64,000 nt of DNA from Phosphitispora fastidiosa (GCF_019008365.1 NZ_JAHHUL010000003.1:1-64000); one strand, 5' to 3'. Shown: positions 53,401-61,912, counted from the stretch's first letter. The notes: generated by a model from the sequence alone, not told the origin. Translations and numbers: made by a program.

Positions 53401-54851
53401 ATTATATTGCCGGTGTGGCGAATCGTGTGGGAAGCATTACTGTCACACTCATGGCGGAGGACAGCAATGCCAGCATTAGCATCAATGGTTTATCGGTATC
53501 CACTGGACAGGCTTCCGATGACATCATCCTGAATACTGGCCTTAATACCATCAATGTTATGGTGACAGCGGAAGATGAGGTAACTACAAAAACCTATCTT
53601 GTGACCATTAACCGAAGCCATGGCGGCAGCAGTATCATCCCTCAGCCCGAGCCGGAGCCTGTGGCAGAAATTTCGGAGCAGCTTACAGGAGGGACTTTTG
53701 ACAGTGCAACAGGAAATGTATCTGCATCAGTGGATGATAGGCTGCTTGAATACCTCTTTGGAAAGGCTGAAGCCAATGAAGGAGCAAGAAAAACTATCCG
53801 ACTGGTGATTCCTGAGGTAGAAGCAGCAAGCTCATATACCCTCGAAGCTTCTGTGACGGGATTGTCTTCCACCGGAACGGATAAAGAAATGCTGTTAACG
53901 ACTCCCTTAGGCACAATCGGCATACCTGATGACATGCTGACAGGATCGGAAGACGCGGCAGGAGAAAAAGCGGCTGTTACCATAGGCCGGGGGGACAAGG
54001 CCAGCATGTCCGCTGATGTGAAAGCAGCACTTGGTGACCGTCCGCTGGTACAGCTTTCCCTGACCATAGACGGCCGACAGGTGGCGTGGAACAATCCGGA
54101 TGCTCCGGTAACCGTTTCTATTCCTTATACACCTACAGCAGCAGAACAGCAGGATCTGGAACATATTGTTGTCTGGTACATTGATGGAAGCGGAAAAGCA
54201 GTATCGGTGCCCAGCGGCCGTTATGACCCGGAGACTGGATGCGTGACCTTTACCACCACCCATTTCAGCAACTATGCAGTGGCCTTTATATATAAAACTT
54301 TTGGTGACCTGTCCCGTGTGGAATGGGCCCGAAAACCCATCGAAGTCATGGCCTCAAAGGGCATCATCAACGGGACCGGAGCGGATACCTACTTACCGGC
54401 TGCCAATATAACCAGAGCTGATTATCTGGTGCTGCTGGTAAAAACCCTGGGTCTGACAGCTGACTTTGACGGCAACTTTAGTGATGTGGCATCTGGGACA
54501 TACTACTATGAAGCTGTTGGCATTGCCAAAGAACTCGGCATTACCGCCGGCAGCGGAAGGAACCGGTTTAGCCCGAATGAGAAAATTTCCAGGCAGGACA
54601 TGATGGTATTGACAGCCCGTGCCCTGGAGGAATTCAAAGGGCTAAAGATATTAGGCGACTCTACCGTGCTGGATCAATTCAGTGACAAAAATGATATAGC
54701 CGGCTACAGCGCAGAAAGTCTGGCGGCACTTGTCAGTGAAGGTCTTATTACAGGCTCGGGGGATAAGCTGAACCCCCGCGCTAATACTACCCGTGCCGAA
54801 GCAGCAGTATTCCTTTACAGAATTTACACAGACCGTTTCTCAAATCGGTGA
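50460..54851 (+). CDS. SLH-anchored surface protein with MBG domains
   Basis: A 1463-residue secreted protein. A signal peptide (LLFLTNIVAVLILLGQACLS) precedes a Gly-rich parallel beta-repeat region (about 40-360; repeated GGTVNANGG and GAGIGGG). Ig-like domains follow (about 370-620), then four MBG-type repeats (about 640-945; DKTKVYGESDP, DKSKVYGAADP). A cadherin-like beta-sandwich comes next (about 950-1055), then an S-layer-type module ending THFSNYAVAFIYKTFGDL and three SLH domains (about 1283-1463). The last two parts match the gene at 2448. Such repeats suit a long stalk or adhesin. The start is ATG 50460 after GAGGGGG. Confidence 0.9.
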   Translation: MKKILRLLFLTNIVAVLILLGQACLSPVLSAAEAGEINMETVSGDGAGYTYLDSVVIITQDGSYILTGTGTETANRIVVNGGVTADITINNVNINSGSGAFVMTGATVNLTLSGSNTLRSGSGFAGLQVCSGTLTITQTSTGSLTVYGGYNSAGIGAPDRVRPNAGTIIIEGGTVNANGGTYGAGIGGGLYSEYGTIIIRGGSITANGTTSAAGLGGGDYNYPGTITIEGGTVTANGGYNGAGIGGGCDGVGGIINILGGTVNANAGTNGAGIGCGRGGSPRRAAGGTVTVSGGNTVVNARGSGSGKDIGSGDNYDQTIRDGGTLTVDDSATVNLNATGTDAQTDFITCTISGGGAGLHSGTYLNGHKKITLSSFTALPNSQVNALDNITFSVNVNGLSYTDPQGSISFKANGAEIASAPITREGVVAAGTAGITESDLPGGSYTFTAEYVQDSVDSYYTTDLPQITGYTVNKLNQALLLSGIPDTITYGDAAFDMVVSGAGGTGLLSFNVTSGDAVTVSGSGAVTILKAGTAEITVTKAGDDYYNGDSVIVPIVVNKATPPAVTFPAASLTYGQSLGEAVLTGAAGDGSFAWEDAAAVPPVQNAGYQMVFTPADSVNFDYSGVVLQQTVTTIVEKKDLTIKAADKTKVYGESDPLFTESYMGFVNGEDKSSLTGILALTRQEGENAGTYTITPSGLTSANYNIIYQTGQLEITPIALTITADAGSKIYGEPDPELTYVITSGALLGADGITGALARIPGENSGTYMIEQGTLTAGINYDITYAGAVLTITKKPLTIRAGDKSKVYGAADPAYTISCDGFIAGENESDLLGTLAFDRTEGEDVGEYTITPSGLTSVNYEITYETGILTVDKKALSIRAEDKSKVYGADDPVFTVTYDGFITGEDEENLSGTLALDRAEGEDAGTYTITPSGLSSNNYEITFIPGTLRILSTNAHLSGLSLSNPLNLNNLTFSPAFDSGITNYIAGVANRVGSITVTLMAEDSNASISINGLSVSTGQASDDIILNTGLNTINVMVTAEDEVTTKTYLVTINRSHGGSSIIPQPEPEPVAEISEQLTGGTFDSATGNVSASVDDRLLEYLFGKAEANEGARKTIRLVIPEVEAASSYTLEASVTGLSSTGTDKEMLLTTPLGTIGIPDDMLTGSEDAAGEKAAVTIGRGDKASMSADVKAALGDRPLVQLSLTIDGRQVAWNNPDAPVTVSIPYTPTAAEQQDLEHIVVWYIDGSGKAVSVPSGRYDPETGCVTFTTTHFSNYAVAFIYKTFGDLSRVEWARKPIEVMASKGIINGTGADTYLPAANITRADYLVLLVKTLGLTADFDGNFSDVASGTYYYEAVGIAKELGITAGSGRNRFSPNEKISRQDMMVLTARALEEFKGLKILGDSTVLDQFSDKNDIAGYSAESLAALVSEGLITGSGDKLNPRANTTRAEAAVFLYRIYTDRFSNR

Positions 54852-54902
54852 TTAACTTTTTGACCCAACAAACATTAGAGGAGCAATAAATGGAAGTATT
54901 TG

Positions 54903-54911
54903 TGATATAAT
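54903..54911 (+). promoter_or_regulatory. Extended -10 upstream of the MNT/HEPN pair
   Basis: TGATATAAT is an extended -10, 50 nt before the mntA start. No -35 was recognised. Confidence 0.45.
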
Positions 54912-54960
54912 AAAGGAAAGCCACCTGACAAACTGGCAATTTAAAAGACGGTGAGAAAAA

Positions 54961-55395
54961 ATGCAAGATAAAGTGCAAGAAAAAACGCAGGAAAAAATGC
55001 AGGAATTGGCACAGCGTTTTCAACTGAATTTACTCGTTTTATTGGGCAGTTATGCTGCCGGTGATTTTAGACAGGGAGAAAGTGATATCGATCTGGCTTA
55101 TTTAGGTGATGAGATAAAAGGGATTGAGAGGCATTTAGAGCTGATCAACGAGCTGTCCCGGATTTTTGAGTATAGCAAAATAGATCTGATTGATTTACAG
55201 AAAGCTTCCGGGTTATTGAAGTATGAAATTGCTGTTAAGGGAAGGGTTTTGTTTGAACGTTCTGAAGGGCTGTTTGAGCGATATAAGCTGTATTGTTACC
55301 GCTATTACTACGATACCGATAAATTCCGGCAAGGGAAAAAGGAATTTTTCCGGGAGCAGTTGGAGGGATTATTGAATGGGAAGAATAGAGCTTGA
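54961..55395 (+). CDS. mntA: MntA-type antitoxin nucleotidyltransferase
   Basis: A 144-residue minimal nucleotidyltransferase, the antitoxin of HEPN/MNT pairs, which in studied cases adds AMP to the HEPN toxin's RX4HXY tyrosine. The active-site motif is GSYAAGDFRQGESDIDLAY: Gly-Ser and Asp-Ile-Asp are intact, but 11 residues separate GS from DID where the family rule is 10. A long helical N-terminus (KVQEKTQEKMQELAQRF) precedes it. It overlaps the toxin gene by 20 nt. The toxin partner carries a nonsense codon, so the antitoxin is apparently left without an intact toxin. Confidence 0.9.
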   Translation: MQDKVQEKTQEKMQELAQRFQLNLLVLLGSYAAGDFRQGESDIDLAYLGDEIKGIERHLELINELSRIFEYSKIDLIDLQKASGLLKYEIAVKGRVLFERSEGLFERYKLYCYRYYYDTDKFRQGKKEFFREQLEGLLNGKNRA

Positions 55396-55740
55396 TATTA
55401 TTATGGAGAAACTGGCTGCTTTACAGGGTTATTACAAGGAATTAAAGGAATTGGAGCACATTTCTTTTGAAGAGTATGTTCATAATACCCTCTATAAGTG
55501 AACAGTTGAAAGAATAATTCAGCTTATTGTTGAAGCAGCGACAGATATTAATAATATGCTGTTAAAGTGTTTGGATAAAGGCCCGACAATTGACTATTAT
55601 TCTTCGTTTATTGAATTGGCAGAAGCCGGAATACTACCGGTGGAATTCGCCTTAAGTATAGCGCCATCAACAGGGCTGAGAAATATTATCGTCCATGAAT
55701 ACCAAAAGATAGATGATGGTAAAGTCTATGCTTCAATAAT
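55376..55740 (+). pseudogene. hepT: HepT-type HEPN toxin broken by an in-frame TGA
   Basis: The reading frame starts at ATG 55376 with GGAGGG 8 nt upstream and encodes MGRIELDIIMEKLAALQGYY onward. TGA interrupts it at 55499-55501 after 41 codons. Without any frameshift it continues with typical HepT sequence: TVERIIQLIVEAATDIN, then the catalytic and AMPylation motif RNIIVHEY (RX4HXY). The C-terminus then runs into a strong hairpin. A single base change would restore the codon. I read it as a toxin inactivated by a nonsense mutation; an ATG at 55556 could still give a C-terminal fragment. Confidence 0.82.
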
Positions 55741-55780
55741 AAACCCCTCTCTGGAGACAGAGAGGGGTTTATCGATTTTT
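55739..55780 (+). terminator. Strong hairpin at the 3' end of the hepT remnant
   Basis: AAACCCCTCTCT (55741-55752) and AGAGAGGGGTTT (55759-55770) form a perfect 12-bp stem, extended by two A-T pairs, with loop GGAGAC and tail ATCGATTTTT. It lies inside a continuous open frame that leads into the kinase gene. Confidence 0.85.
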
Positions 55781-55891
55781 AAAACCATGTTTCGACATTT
55801 CTTGCAGGAAATTTCTACTATGCAGAGGAATTATTGTTTTATTACTGGTTCGTACTATTATCCGATTTTGCGCCAGAGGTGTATTTTGAGA

Positions 55892-58800
55892 ATGCTGATA
55901 TATAAAAAGAGATTTATCACAGTATTAATCACTCTGCCGGTTTTAGCGGCGATATTTGTCATTGGTTTCTCTACATTGGCAAAAGAGCATTACACGAAAC
56001 CACGTATTCAAAAGGGTATTATGGATTTGTCTGATTGGAATCCGGGCAATGAGGTTAATCTTAACCTCAACGGCGAGTGGGAGTTTTATTGGCAAAAACT
56101 GCTTACTTACGATGAGCTTTATAGCGATAATATAGACCCGGACTTGTTTGCTGAAGTACCTAAGGTATGGAACAGTTACAATATTGACGGCAAAAGATTA
56201 CCCGGCTTCGGCGCTGCAACATACAGGCTGCAGGTAAAAAATGCGCCGGAAAATCAGGAATTAGCTATTAGAATGCCGACAGTTTCTGCTGCTTATAAGC
56301 TGTACATAGATGATAAACTGGCAGGTTCCATTGGCAGGGTCGCCCTGGACAACCAGCATTTTATACCGGAATACCGCCCTGTTATGGTAGAATTTACCCC
56401 GCCTTCCGGAGATTTTGACATAATTATTCAGGCTGCTAATTTTTCTTATGCCCGCGGTGGTGTATGGAATCCTATTTTTATGGGCTCACATGAAAATATG
56501 GTCAAGTACGATAAAACCATAGGCTATAAGGATTTGTTCCTGGTTGGGGCTTTCCTGATTATGGCGCTTTACTATCTGTGCATTTTTTTTATGCTCAAAG
56601 AAGGCAGGAGCAGTCTTTACTTTGCGTTGTTGTGCCTGATCGCCATAAGTATGACTGTTATTTACGGGGATTTCATTATTAACCGAATTGTTCCTCAGAC
56701 CGGTTATCATGTTATTGTTGCCATAGATTATGCTGCGACGACGTGGGCTCCCATAGTCCTTGTCTTTCTTATGGGAGAACTTTTTCCGGAGCAGGTTTCC
56801 AAAAAAATCAAAAAACTGTTACTAATCTATGCAGTTTTAACATTACTGCTTATCTTGTCATTTCCAATACATGTTTATACCGGTTTTTTATATCTGTTTC
56901 AGACTGTGGGCCTTGTTACGGCAGGATATGCAGTCATTTGTGCCGCCATGGCTTTTGCCAAAAACCGGGGTGATTCTGTAATTATAGTGGCAGGAGCGTT
57001 GCTTGTTACTTTGGGAGGCATCCATGATGTGCTTTATCATGACAACATTATCTCCTCTGATTTTGGGGAACTATCTTCCTTTGGTTTTCTTATCTTTCTT
57101 TTCCTGAATGCCATTATCCTGGCAAGACGATTCTCAGAAGCCTTCAAAGAGTCGAAACTGCTGTCAGAAAAGCTGATGAAGCTTGATAAAATGAAGGACG
57201 AGTTTCTTGCCAACACATCCCATGAACTGAGGACTCCACTCAATGCCATGATAAATATTGCTGACGGAATATCCCGGGGAACGGAGGGAGCGGTAAATGA
57301 AAAACAGAAAGCCGCACTTAGCCTGATTACCGGCAGCGGGAAGCGCCTGGCCAACCTCATAAATGATATCCTGGATTATGCCAAACTTAAAAACCTCGAC
57401 CTCCAGTTGAGTTTCAGGACGGTAAATGTGAAACGTATTGCTGAAAGCGTTGTCAATGTACTTGGAAGGTTAAATAAGAGCGAAAGTGTCCAGATGCTTA
57501 TTGATCTTCCCGATGACCTCCCGGACATTCATGCAGATGAAAACAGGCTGCTCCAGATTTTATACAACATTGTGGGAAATGCCATTAAATTTACGGAAAC
57601 AGGATATATCAGGATATCGGCAGCCCAGGCGGACAACATGGTTGAAATTTGTGTCGAGGATACGGGAATTGGAATTCCTGAAGACGAACTTGAAACTGTA
57701 TTTGAATCTTTCCGGCAGATTGAAAATTCCCTGACCCGAAAAAGCGAAGGCACAGGATTAGGTCTTTCTGTAACCAAATATCTGGTTGAAGCCCACGGCG
57801 GGGAAATTCGTGTGGAATCGGAGGCAGGGGCAGGTTCGAAATTCTGTTTCTCTGTTCCTGTGGCTACAGAAACTGACAAAGAAAAATCATTGTTAGATGA
57901 CAGAGTTGAAGCCGAAATAGCTGCTGCCGAAGACACCGGAAATTACCCTGATACGCTTTCATGCAGGTATGGGGGGGAGGGCCCCCATATCATGCTGGTG
58001 GATGATAACAACTCCAACCTTATATCCCTGGCCGGGATTCTGAAGATGGAAAACTATGCAGTCACCGCTGTTGCTTCAAGTGAGCAATTTTTTGAAGAAT
58101 TTAAAGCTGCAGGCGATGTCAGCCTTGTCATTCTGGATGTAATGCTGCCAGGCCTGTCAGGGTATGAGATATGCCGTGAAATCAGAAGAACCTTTACTGT
58201 TTCTGAGCTTCCTGTACTGATGCTGACAGCCAGGACAACCACTCAGGACATCGTTATGGGTATGGAAGCAGGAGCTAATGATTATCTTGCCAAGCCTTTT
58301 GATACAGACGAGCTTTTAGCAAGGGTAAAGACCCTTATCCAGCTCAAGCAGTCGGCAGACAGGGCCAGGACTTCCGAACTAGCCTTTTTGCAGGCTCAGA
58401 TCAAACCACACTTTTTGTATAATGCTTTAAACACTTTTGTTTCAATTTCCCAATATGACATAGAAAAAGCCAGAAAACTGATTATAGATTTTGGGAATTA
58501 TTTGAGAAGAACCTTTGATTTCAAGGATTTAAGCCAGCTTGCCCCGCTGCAGAATGAACTGGAGCTTGTCAGGTCATATCTTGAGATTGAGAAGGCGCGT
58601 TTTGAAGAAAGGATTGAAGTAGTCTATGACCTGACAGATGATCTGGAAGTGCGGGTTCCGATACTGGTATTACAGCCTATTGTAGAAAATGCGGTGGTAC
58701 ATGGCATATTACCACAAGAAGAAGGCGGACGTATTGAAATCGGTATAAGAAGGGATGAAACAGCTTTGTGTTTTAGGGTTAAGGACAATGGCGCCGGTAT

Positions 58801-59005
58801 GGATATGGAAAAGGAGGGCGGAGTTTTTGAACATAAATTTGGAAGCGGTGTCGGCCTGTCCAATATAGATAACAGGCTAAGGAAACTTTACGGAAAGGGA
58901 CTGCAGATAAAAAGCAGTCCGGGGAGGGGCACTGAAGTTACATGGTCTGTTCCGATAAGACTGGTGACAGAGAGGGGTTTTAACAGACCGGAAGGGAGTG
59001 CATAA
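55892..59005 (+). CDS. Hybrid sensor kinase with 7TM region, HisKA kinase, receiver and second LytS-type kinase
   Basis: A 1037-residue membrane sensor. Order: one N-terminal helix; an extracellular beta-sandwich of the 7TMR-DISM type (about 45-205; LNGEWEFYWQKL); seven membrane helices (about 215-410); HisKA with SHELRTPLNAM (His near 450); HATPase (EDTGIGIPEDE, GTGLGLSV); a receiver domain (LVDDNNSNLISL, phospho-Asp in LVILDVMLPGLSG, Lys in ANDYLAKPFD); and a second, LytS-type kinase (FLQAQIKPHFLYNALNTF) with its own HATPase (VLQPIVENAVVHG, GSGVGLSNID). ATG 55892 follows AGAGGTG at 10 nt. The frame is open further upstream through the hepT remnant, but that part is not kinase sequence. The partner regulator follows at 59007. 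Confidence 0.9.
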   Translation: MLIYKKRFITVLITLPVLAAIFVIGFSTLAKEHYTKPRIQKGIMDLSDWNPGNEVNLNLNGEWEFYWQKLLTYDELYSDNIDPDLFAEVPKVWNSYNIDGKRLPGFGAATYRLQVKNAPENQELAIRMPTVSAAYKLYIDDKLAGSIGRVALDNQHFIPEYRPVMVEFTPPSGDFDIIIQAANFSYARGGVWNPIFMGSHENMVKYDKTIGYKDLFLVGAFLIMALYYLCIFFMLKEGRSSLYFALLCLIAISMTVIYGDFIINRIVPQTGYHVIVAIDYAATTWAPIVLVFLMGELFPEQVSKKIKKLLLIYAVLTLLLILSFPIHVYTGFLYLFQTVGLVTAGYAVICAAMAFAKNRGDSVIIVAGALLVTLGGIHDVLYHDNIISSDFGELSSFGFLIFLFLNAIILARRFSEAFKESKLLSEKLMKLDKMKDEFLANTSHELRTPLNAMINIADGISRGTEGAVNEKQKAALSLITGSGKRLANLINDILDYAKLKNLDLQLSFRTVNVKRIAESVVNVLGRLNKSESVQMLIDLPDDLPDIHADENRLLQILYNIVGNAIKFTETGYIRISAAQADNMVEICVEDTGIGIPEDELETVFESFRQIENSLTRKSEGTGLGLSVTKYLVEAHGGEIRVESEAGAGSKFCFSVPVATETDKEKSLLDDRVEAEIAAAEDTGNYPDTLSCRYGGEGPHIMLVDDNNSNLISLAGILKMENYAVTAVASSEQFFEEFKAAGDVSLVILDVMLPGLSGYEICREIRRTFTVSELPVLMLTARTTTQDIVMGMEAGANDYLAKPFDTDELLARVKTLIQLKQSADRARTSELAFLQAQIKPHFLYNALNTFVSISQYDIEKARKLIIDFGNYLRRTFDFKDLSQLAPLQNELELVRSYLEIEKARFEERIEVVYDLTDDLEVRVPILVLQPIVENAVVHGILPQEEGGRIEIGIRRDETALCFRVKDNGAGMDMEKEGGVFEHKFGSGVGLSNIDNRLRKLYGKGLQIKSSPGRGTEVTWSVPIRLVTERGFNRPEGSA

Positions 59006-59006
59006 A

Positions 59007-60104
59007 GTGGTAACAGCAATTCTGGTGGATGATGAAAGACCGGCGCTTCGGGGACTTGAATTTTTCTTAAGACCTTATCCGGAGATTTCAATAGTGGGAA
59101 TGTATACAAATCCACTTATAGCTTTAGATGAGATAGGACGATTAAGACCTGAGGCTGTGTTTCTCGATATCAATATGCCGCAGTTAAAGGGAGTTGACCT
59201 GGCTTCCAAAATACTGGATGTGAGCCCCGGCACAGATATTGTTTTTGTAACCGCCTTTGACCAATATGCTGTCGAAGCCTTTGAGATCCATGCGTTGGAC
59301 TACATATTAAAACCTATTAATCAGGAACGTTTAAGAAAAACCGTAGAGCGTTTGGTGCAAAAGAAACCTTTGCTAAAGGAAAAGAGTGCCCGGAAGCTTC
59401 AAATAAAATGTCTGGGGTGGTTTCAGGTAACCTGGGAAGGTCAGGAACCTATTAAGTGGCGCACTGAGAAAACAAAAGAGCTTTTTGCATTTTTGCTTTA
59501 CAACCAGGGACGGGATGTCTCCAAAGACGAGCTTTTAGACAGGCTTTGGACGGAGATTGATCCTGAAAAGGCCATCCGGCAGCTCTACAATGGGATTTAT
59601 TATATCCGTAAGGCTTTGGAGGAATATGACGTAGACAGAAGCCTGATATGTATTGACAGCAATTATAATTTAAAGTTGGGACCGGTCGATTTTGATGTAA
59701 AGAATTTCTGTGACCTGACGAATAGTACCGAATCTGATACTTTAGAGACCCTGGAAGTAATGGAATCCCTTTATGCAGGCGATTATCTGGAAGGTGAAGA
59801 CTACCAGTGGACGGATTCTGAAAGAGAGAGCCTGGCAAGGCTGTATCAACAGTGCCTGATAAAGCTTTCTCAACACTATGTTAAGAAAAAGAATTTTGAA
59901 AAGGCAGAGAGCATTCTAATCAAAGCATATCTTAAAAACCCTTATGAAGAAATTATTACCGAACTTCTGCTGAGACTTTATATGGAAACAGGTGAAAAAA
60001 GTAAAGCAGTAATACACTTCAATTCATATTCAAAGCTTTTACAGGAAGACCTTGATATAGAACCAAATGCTAAATTGTATCGGATCTACCAATCTATAAA
60101 ATAG
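59007..60104 (+). CDS. Response regulator with receiver, winged-helix and BTAD (SARP-type) domains
   Basis: A 365-residue regulator. The receiver domain (residues 1-120) has ILVDDERPALRG, phospho-Asp in AVFLDINMPQLKG, and the LytTR-like end VTAFDQYAVEAFEIHALDYI with KPI. An OmpR/SARP-type winged helix (about 135-230) and a BTAD helical domain (about 235-365; WTDSERESLARLYQQCLIKL) follow. GTG 59007 is 8 nt after GGGAG; a GTG at 58998 overlaps the kinase end. It is surely phosphorylated by the upstream kinase. The targets are unknown; the downstream surface-protein gene is a candidate. Confidence 0.92.
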   Translation: MVTAILVDDERPALRGLEFFLRPYPEISIVGMYTNPLIALDEIGRLRPEAVFLDINMPQLKGVDLASKILDVSPGTDIVFVTAFDQYAVEAFEIHALDYILKPINQERLRKTVERLVQKKPLLKEKSARKLQIKCLGWFQVTWEGQEPIKWRTEKTKELFAFLLYNQGRDVSKDELLDRLWTEIDPEKAIRQLYNGIYYIRKALEEYDVDRSLICIDSNYNLKLGPVDFDVKNFCDLTNSTESDTLETLEVMESLYAGDYLEGEDYQWTDSERESLARLYQQCLIKLSQHYVKKKNFEKAESILIKAYLKNPYEEIITELLLRLYMETGEKSKAVIHFNSYSKLLQEDLDIEPNAKLYRIYQSIK

Positions 60105-60113
60105 CTAAGACAT

Positions 60114-60159
60114 AAAAAGCTGTTGGCCTGTCATATCCTGACAGAGCGACGGCTTTTTT
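60114..60159 (+). terminator. Intrinsic terminator of the two-component operon
   Basis: AAAAAGC pairs with GCTTTTTT, with an inner CTGTCA/TGACAG stem. Confidence 0.85.
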
Positions 60160-60293
60160 CTTAATACAAATAGATATAGCAATTATAGAAACAAATAGAG
60201 CAATAATTGAAACCATTTATAATAGATAAAAACATAAAATATAAGGTGAGGGTAAAACAACATAAAAATGAACCATAAAAAGGAGGAGTAATA

Positions 60294-61898
60294 TTGATTA
60301 CAAAAAAATGTTTTTTGAAGTCTGCAAAAGCAATGATAATATTTACTTTATTAATATTATCATTACTTGTATTGAGTGCGGTACCTGTATATGCAGCTTC
60401 TACTTGGGAAACGGTAGGCAATACAGGATTTTCCGCAGGGTGGTCAGAGTATACCTCAATGGCCATGGACAGCAGCGGAAAGCCTTACGTGGTATATCAG
60501 GATGACGGAAATGGTCTAAAGGCAACAGTGATGAAGTATAATGGAACCAGTTGGCAAGCCGTAGGAGATCCAGGGTTTTCAGCAGGTATGGTACGTTATA
60601 CTTCAATAGCGATAGACGGTAGTGGGATGCCTTATGTGGTATATAGAGATGAGGCAAATGATAATAAGGCAACAGTGATGAATTATAATGGAACCAGTTG
60701 GGAAGTCGTAGGAAACGCAGGCTTCTCCGCAGGTACGGCTGATTATGCTTCAATAGCAATAGACGACAACGGAACCCCTTATGTGGTATATCAAGACGGA
60801 GGAAATGACGTTAAAGCTACGGTTATGAAGTATAATGGAACCAGTTGGGAAGCGGTAGGAAGTGCAGGTTTCTCACCAGGAGGGGTAGAGTATACGTCGA
60901 TAGCCATAGACAATAGTGGGAAATTATATGTCGCCTACAGGGACGGTTATGAGCTTTATAATAATAAGGCAACAGTGATGAAGTATAATGGAACCAGTTG
61001 GGAAGCCATAGGAAACCCGGGATTTTCAGCAGGTAAAGCAGCATATACTTCATTAGCCATAGATGATACCGGGACACTTTATGTGGCTTATCAGGATCTT
61101 GGAATGGATTATAAAGCCACAGTAATGACGTACAGTGGGAATAGTTGGGAAGTAGTGGGAAATGCTGGTTTTTCACCAAGCTGGGCAGTTACTACTTCAA
61201 TAGCCATAGACGGCAGCGGGACCCCTTATGTAGCTTATAAAGACGTAGGAAGCAATGATAAAGCTTCAGTAATGAAGTATAATGGAACACGTTGGGAAAG
61301 CGTAGGCAGTCCAGGTTTTTCAGCAGGTGGAACAAATTATACTTCAATAGCGATTGACGGTAGTGGAGTGCTTTATGTGGCATATATGGATGGTGAAAAC
61401 AGTGGGAAGACAACAGTGATGAAGTATGGCTCAACAGTTCCCGCTGCAACAACTCCACCTGTTACAGGCATTATGGCAACAAAATCAAATGTCAATGTTA
61501 TTGTAAATGGTAAAGCAGTCAGTTTTGATGCTTACAACATAAATGGTAACAATTATTTCAAGCTTCGTGACATTGCTATGGCTCTAAATAGTTCTAATAA
61601 ACAGTTTGAAATAACATGGGATAATACGGTAAAAGCCATTAATCTAATTGGCCAAAAGGCTTATTCACCTGTTGGCGGGGAACTTAGTATGACTACAGGG
61701 CCATCTAAAACAGAGGCAAATTTGTCAACCGCAACAGTACTGTTAAATAGCCAAGAGATATCTGTAGTAGCATACAACATCAACGGCAACAATTACTTTA
61801 AGCTTCGTGACTTGGGAAAAACCCTAAACTTTGGGATTACTTGGGATGGTACTACACAGACGATAGGAATTGATGCAGCGAGTAATTATGTTGAGTGA
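60294..61898 (+). CDS. Exported seven-repeat putative beta-propeller with CuAO-N domains
   Basis: A 534-residue exported protein. After a signal peptide (MIIFTLLILSLLVLSAVPVYAAS) come seven repeats of about 49 residues (about 36-385), each with WEAVGxxGFSAG, YTSIAIDGSG, PYVVYxD and KATVMKYNGTSW. Seven four-strand repeats fit a closed seven-bladed propeller. The C-terminus (about 395-534) has two CuAO-N-like halves, each with YNINGNNYFKLRD. The start is a TTG at 60294, 7 nt after AGGAGGAG; no ATG precedes the signal peptide in frame. It follows the two-component operon. The ligand is unknown. Confidence 0.87.
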   Translation: MITKKCFLKSAKAMIIFTLLILSLLVLSAVPVYAASTWETVGNTGFSAGWSEYTSMAMDSSGKPYVVYQDDGNGLKATVMKYNGTSWQAVGDPGFSAGMVRYTSIAIDGSGMPYVVYRDEANDNKATVMNYNGTSWEVVGNAGFSAGTADYASIAIDDNGTPYVVYQDGGNDVKATVMKYNGTSWEAVGSAGFSPGGVEYTSIAIDNSGKLYVAYRDGYELYNNKATVMKYNGTSWEAIGNPGFSAGKAAYTSLAIDDTGTLYVAYQDLGMDYKATVMTYSGNSWEVVGNAGFSPSWAVTTSIAIDGSGTPYVAYKDVGSNDKASVMKYNGTRWESVGSPGFSAGGTNYTSIAIDGSGVLYVAYMDGENSGKTTVMKYGSTVPAATTPPVTGIMATKSNVNVIVNGKAVSFDAYNINGNNYFKLRDIAMALNSSNKQFEITWDNTVKAINLIGQKAYSPVGGELSMTTGPSKTEANLSTATVLLNSQEISVVAYNINGNNYFKLRDLGKTLNFGITWDGTTQTIGIDAASNYVE

Positions 61899-61912
61899 TA
61901 AATATAGTTTAG

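Noticed and set aside
55499-55501. TGA in hepT as selenocysteine or another recoded amino acid
   Set aside because: HepT proteins do not carry selenocysteine, and no clear SECIS-like stem was seen just after the codon; a nonsense mutation is simpler.
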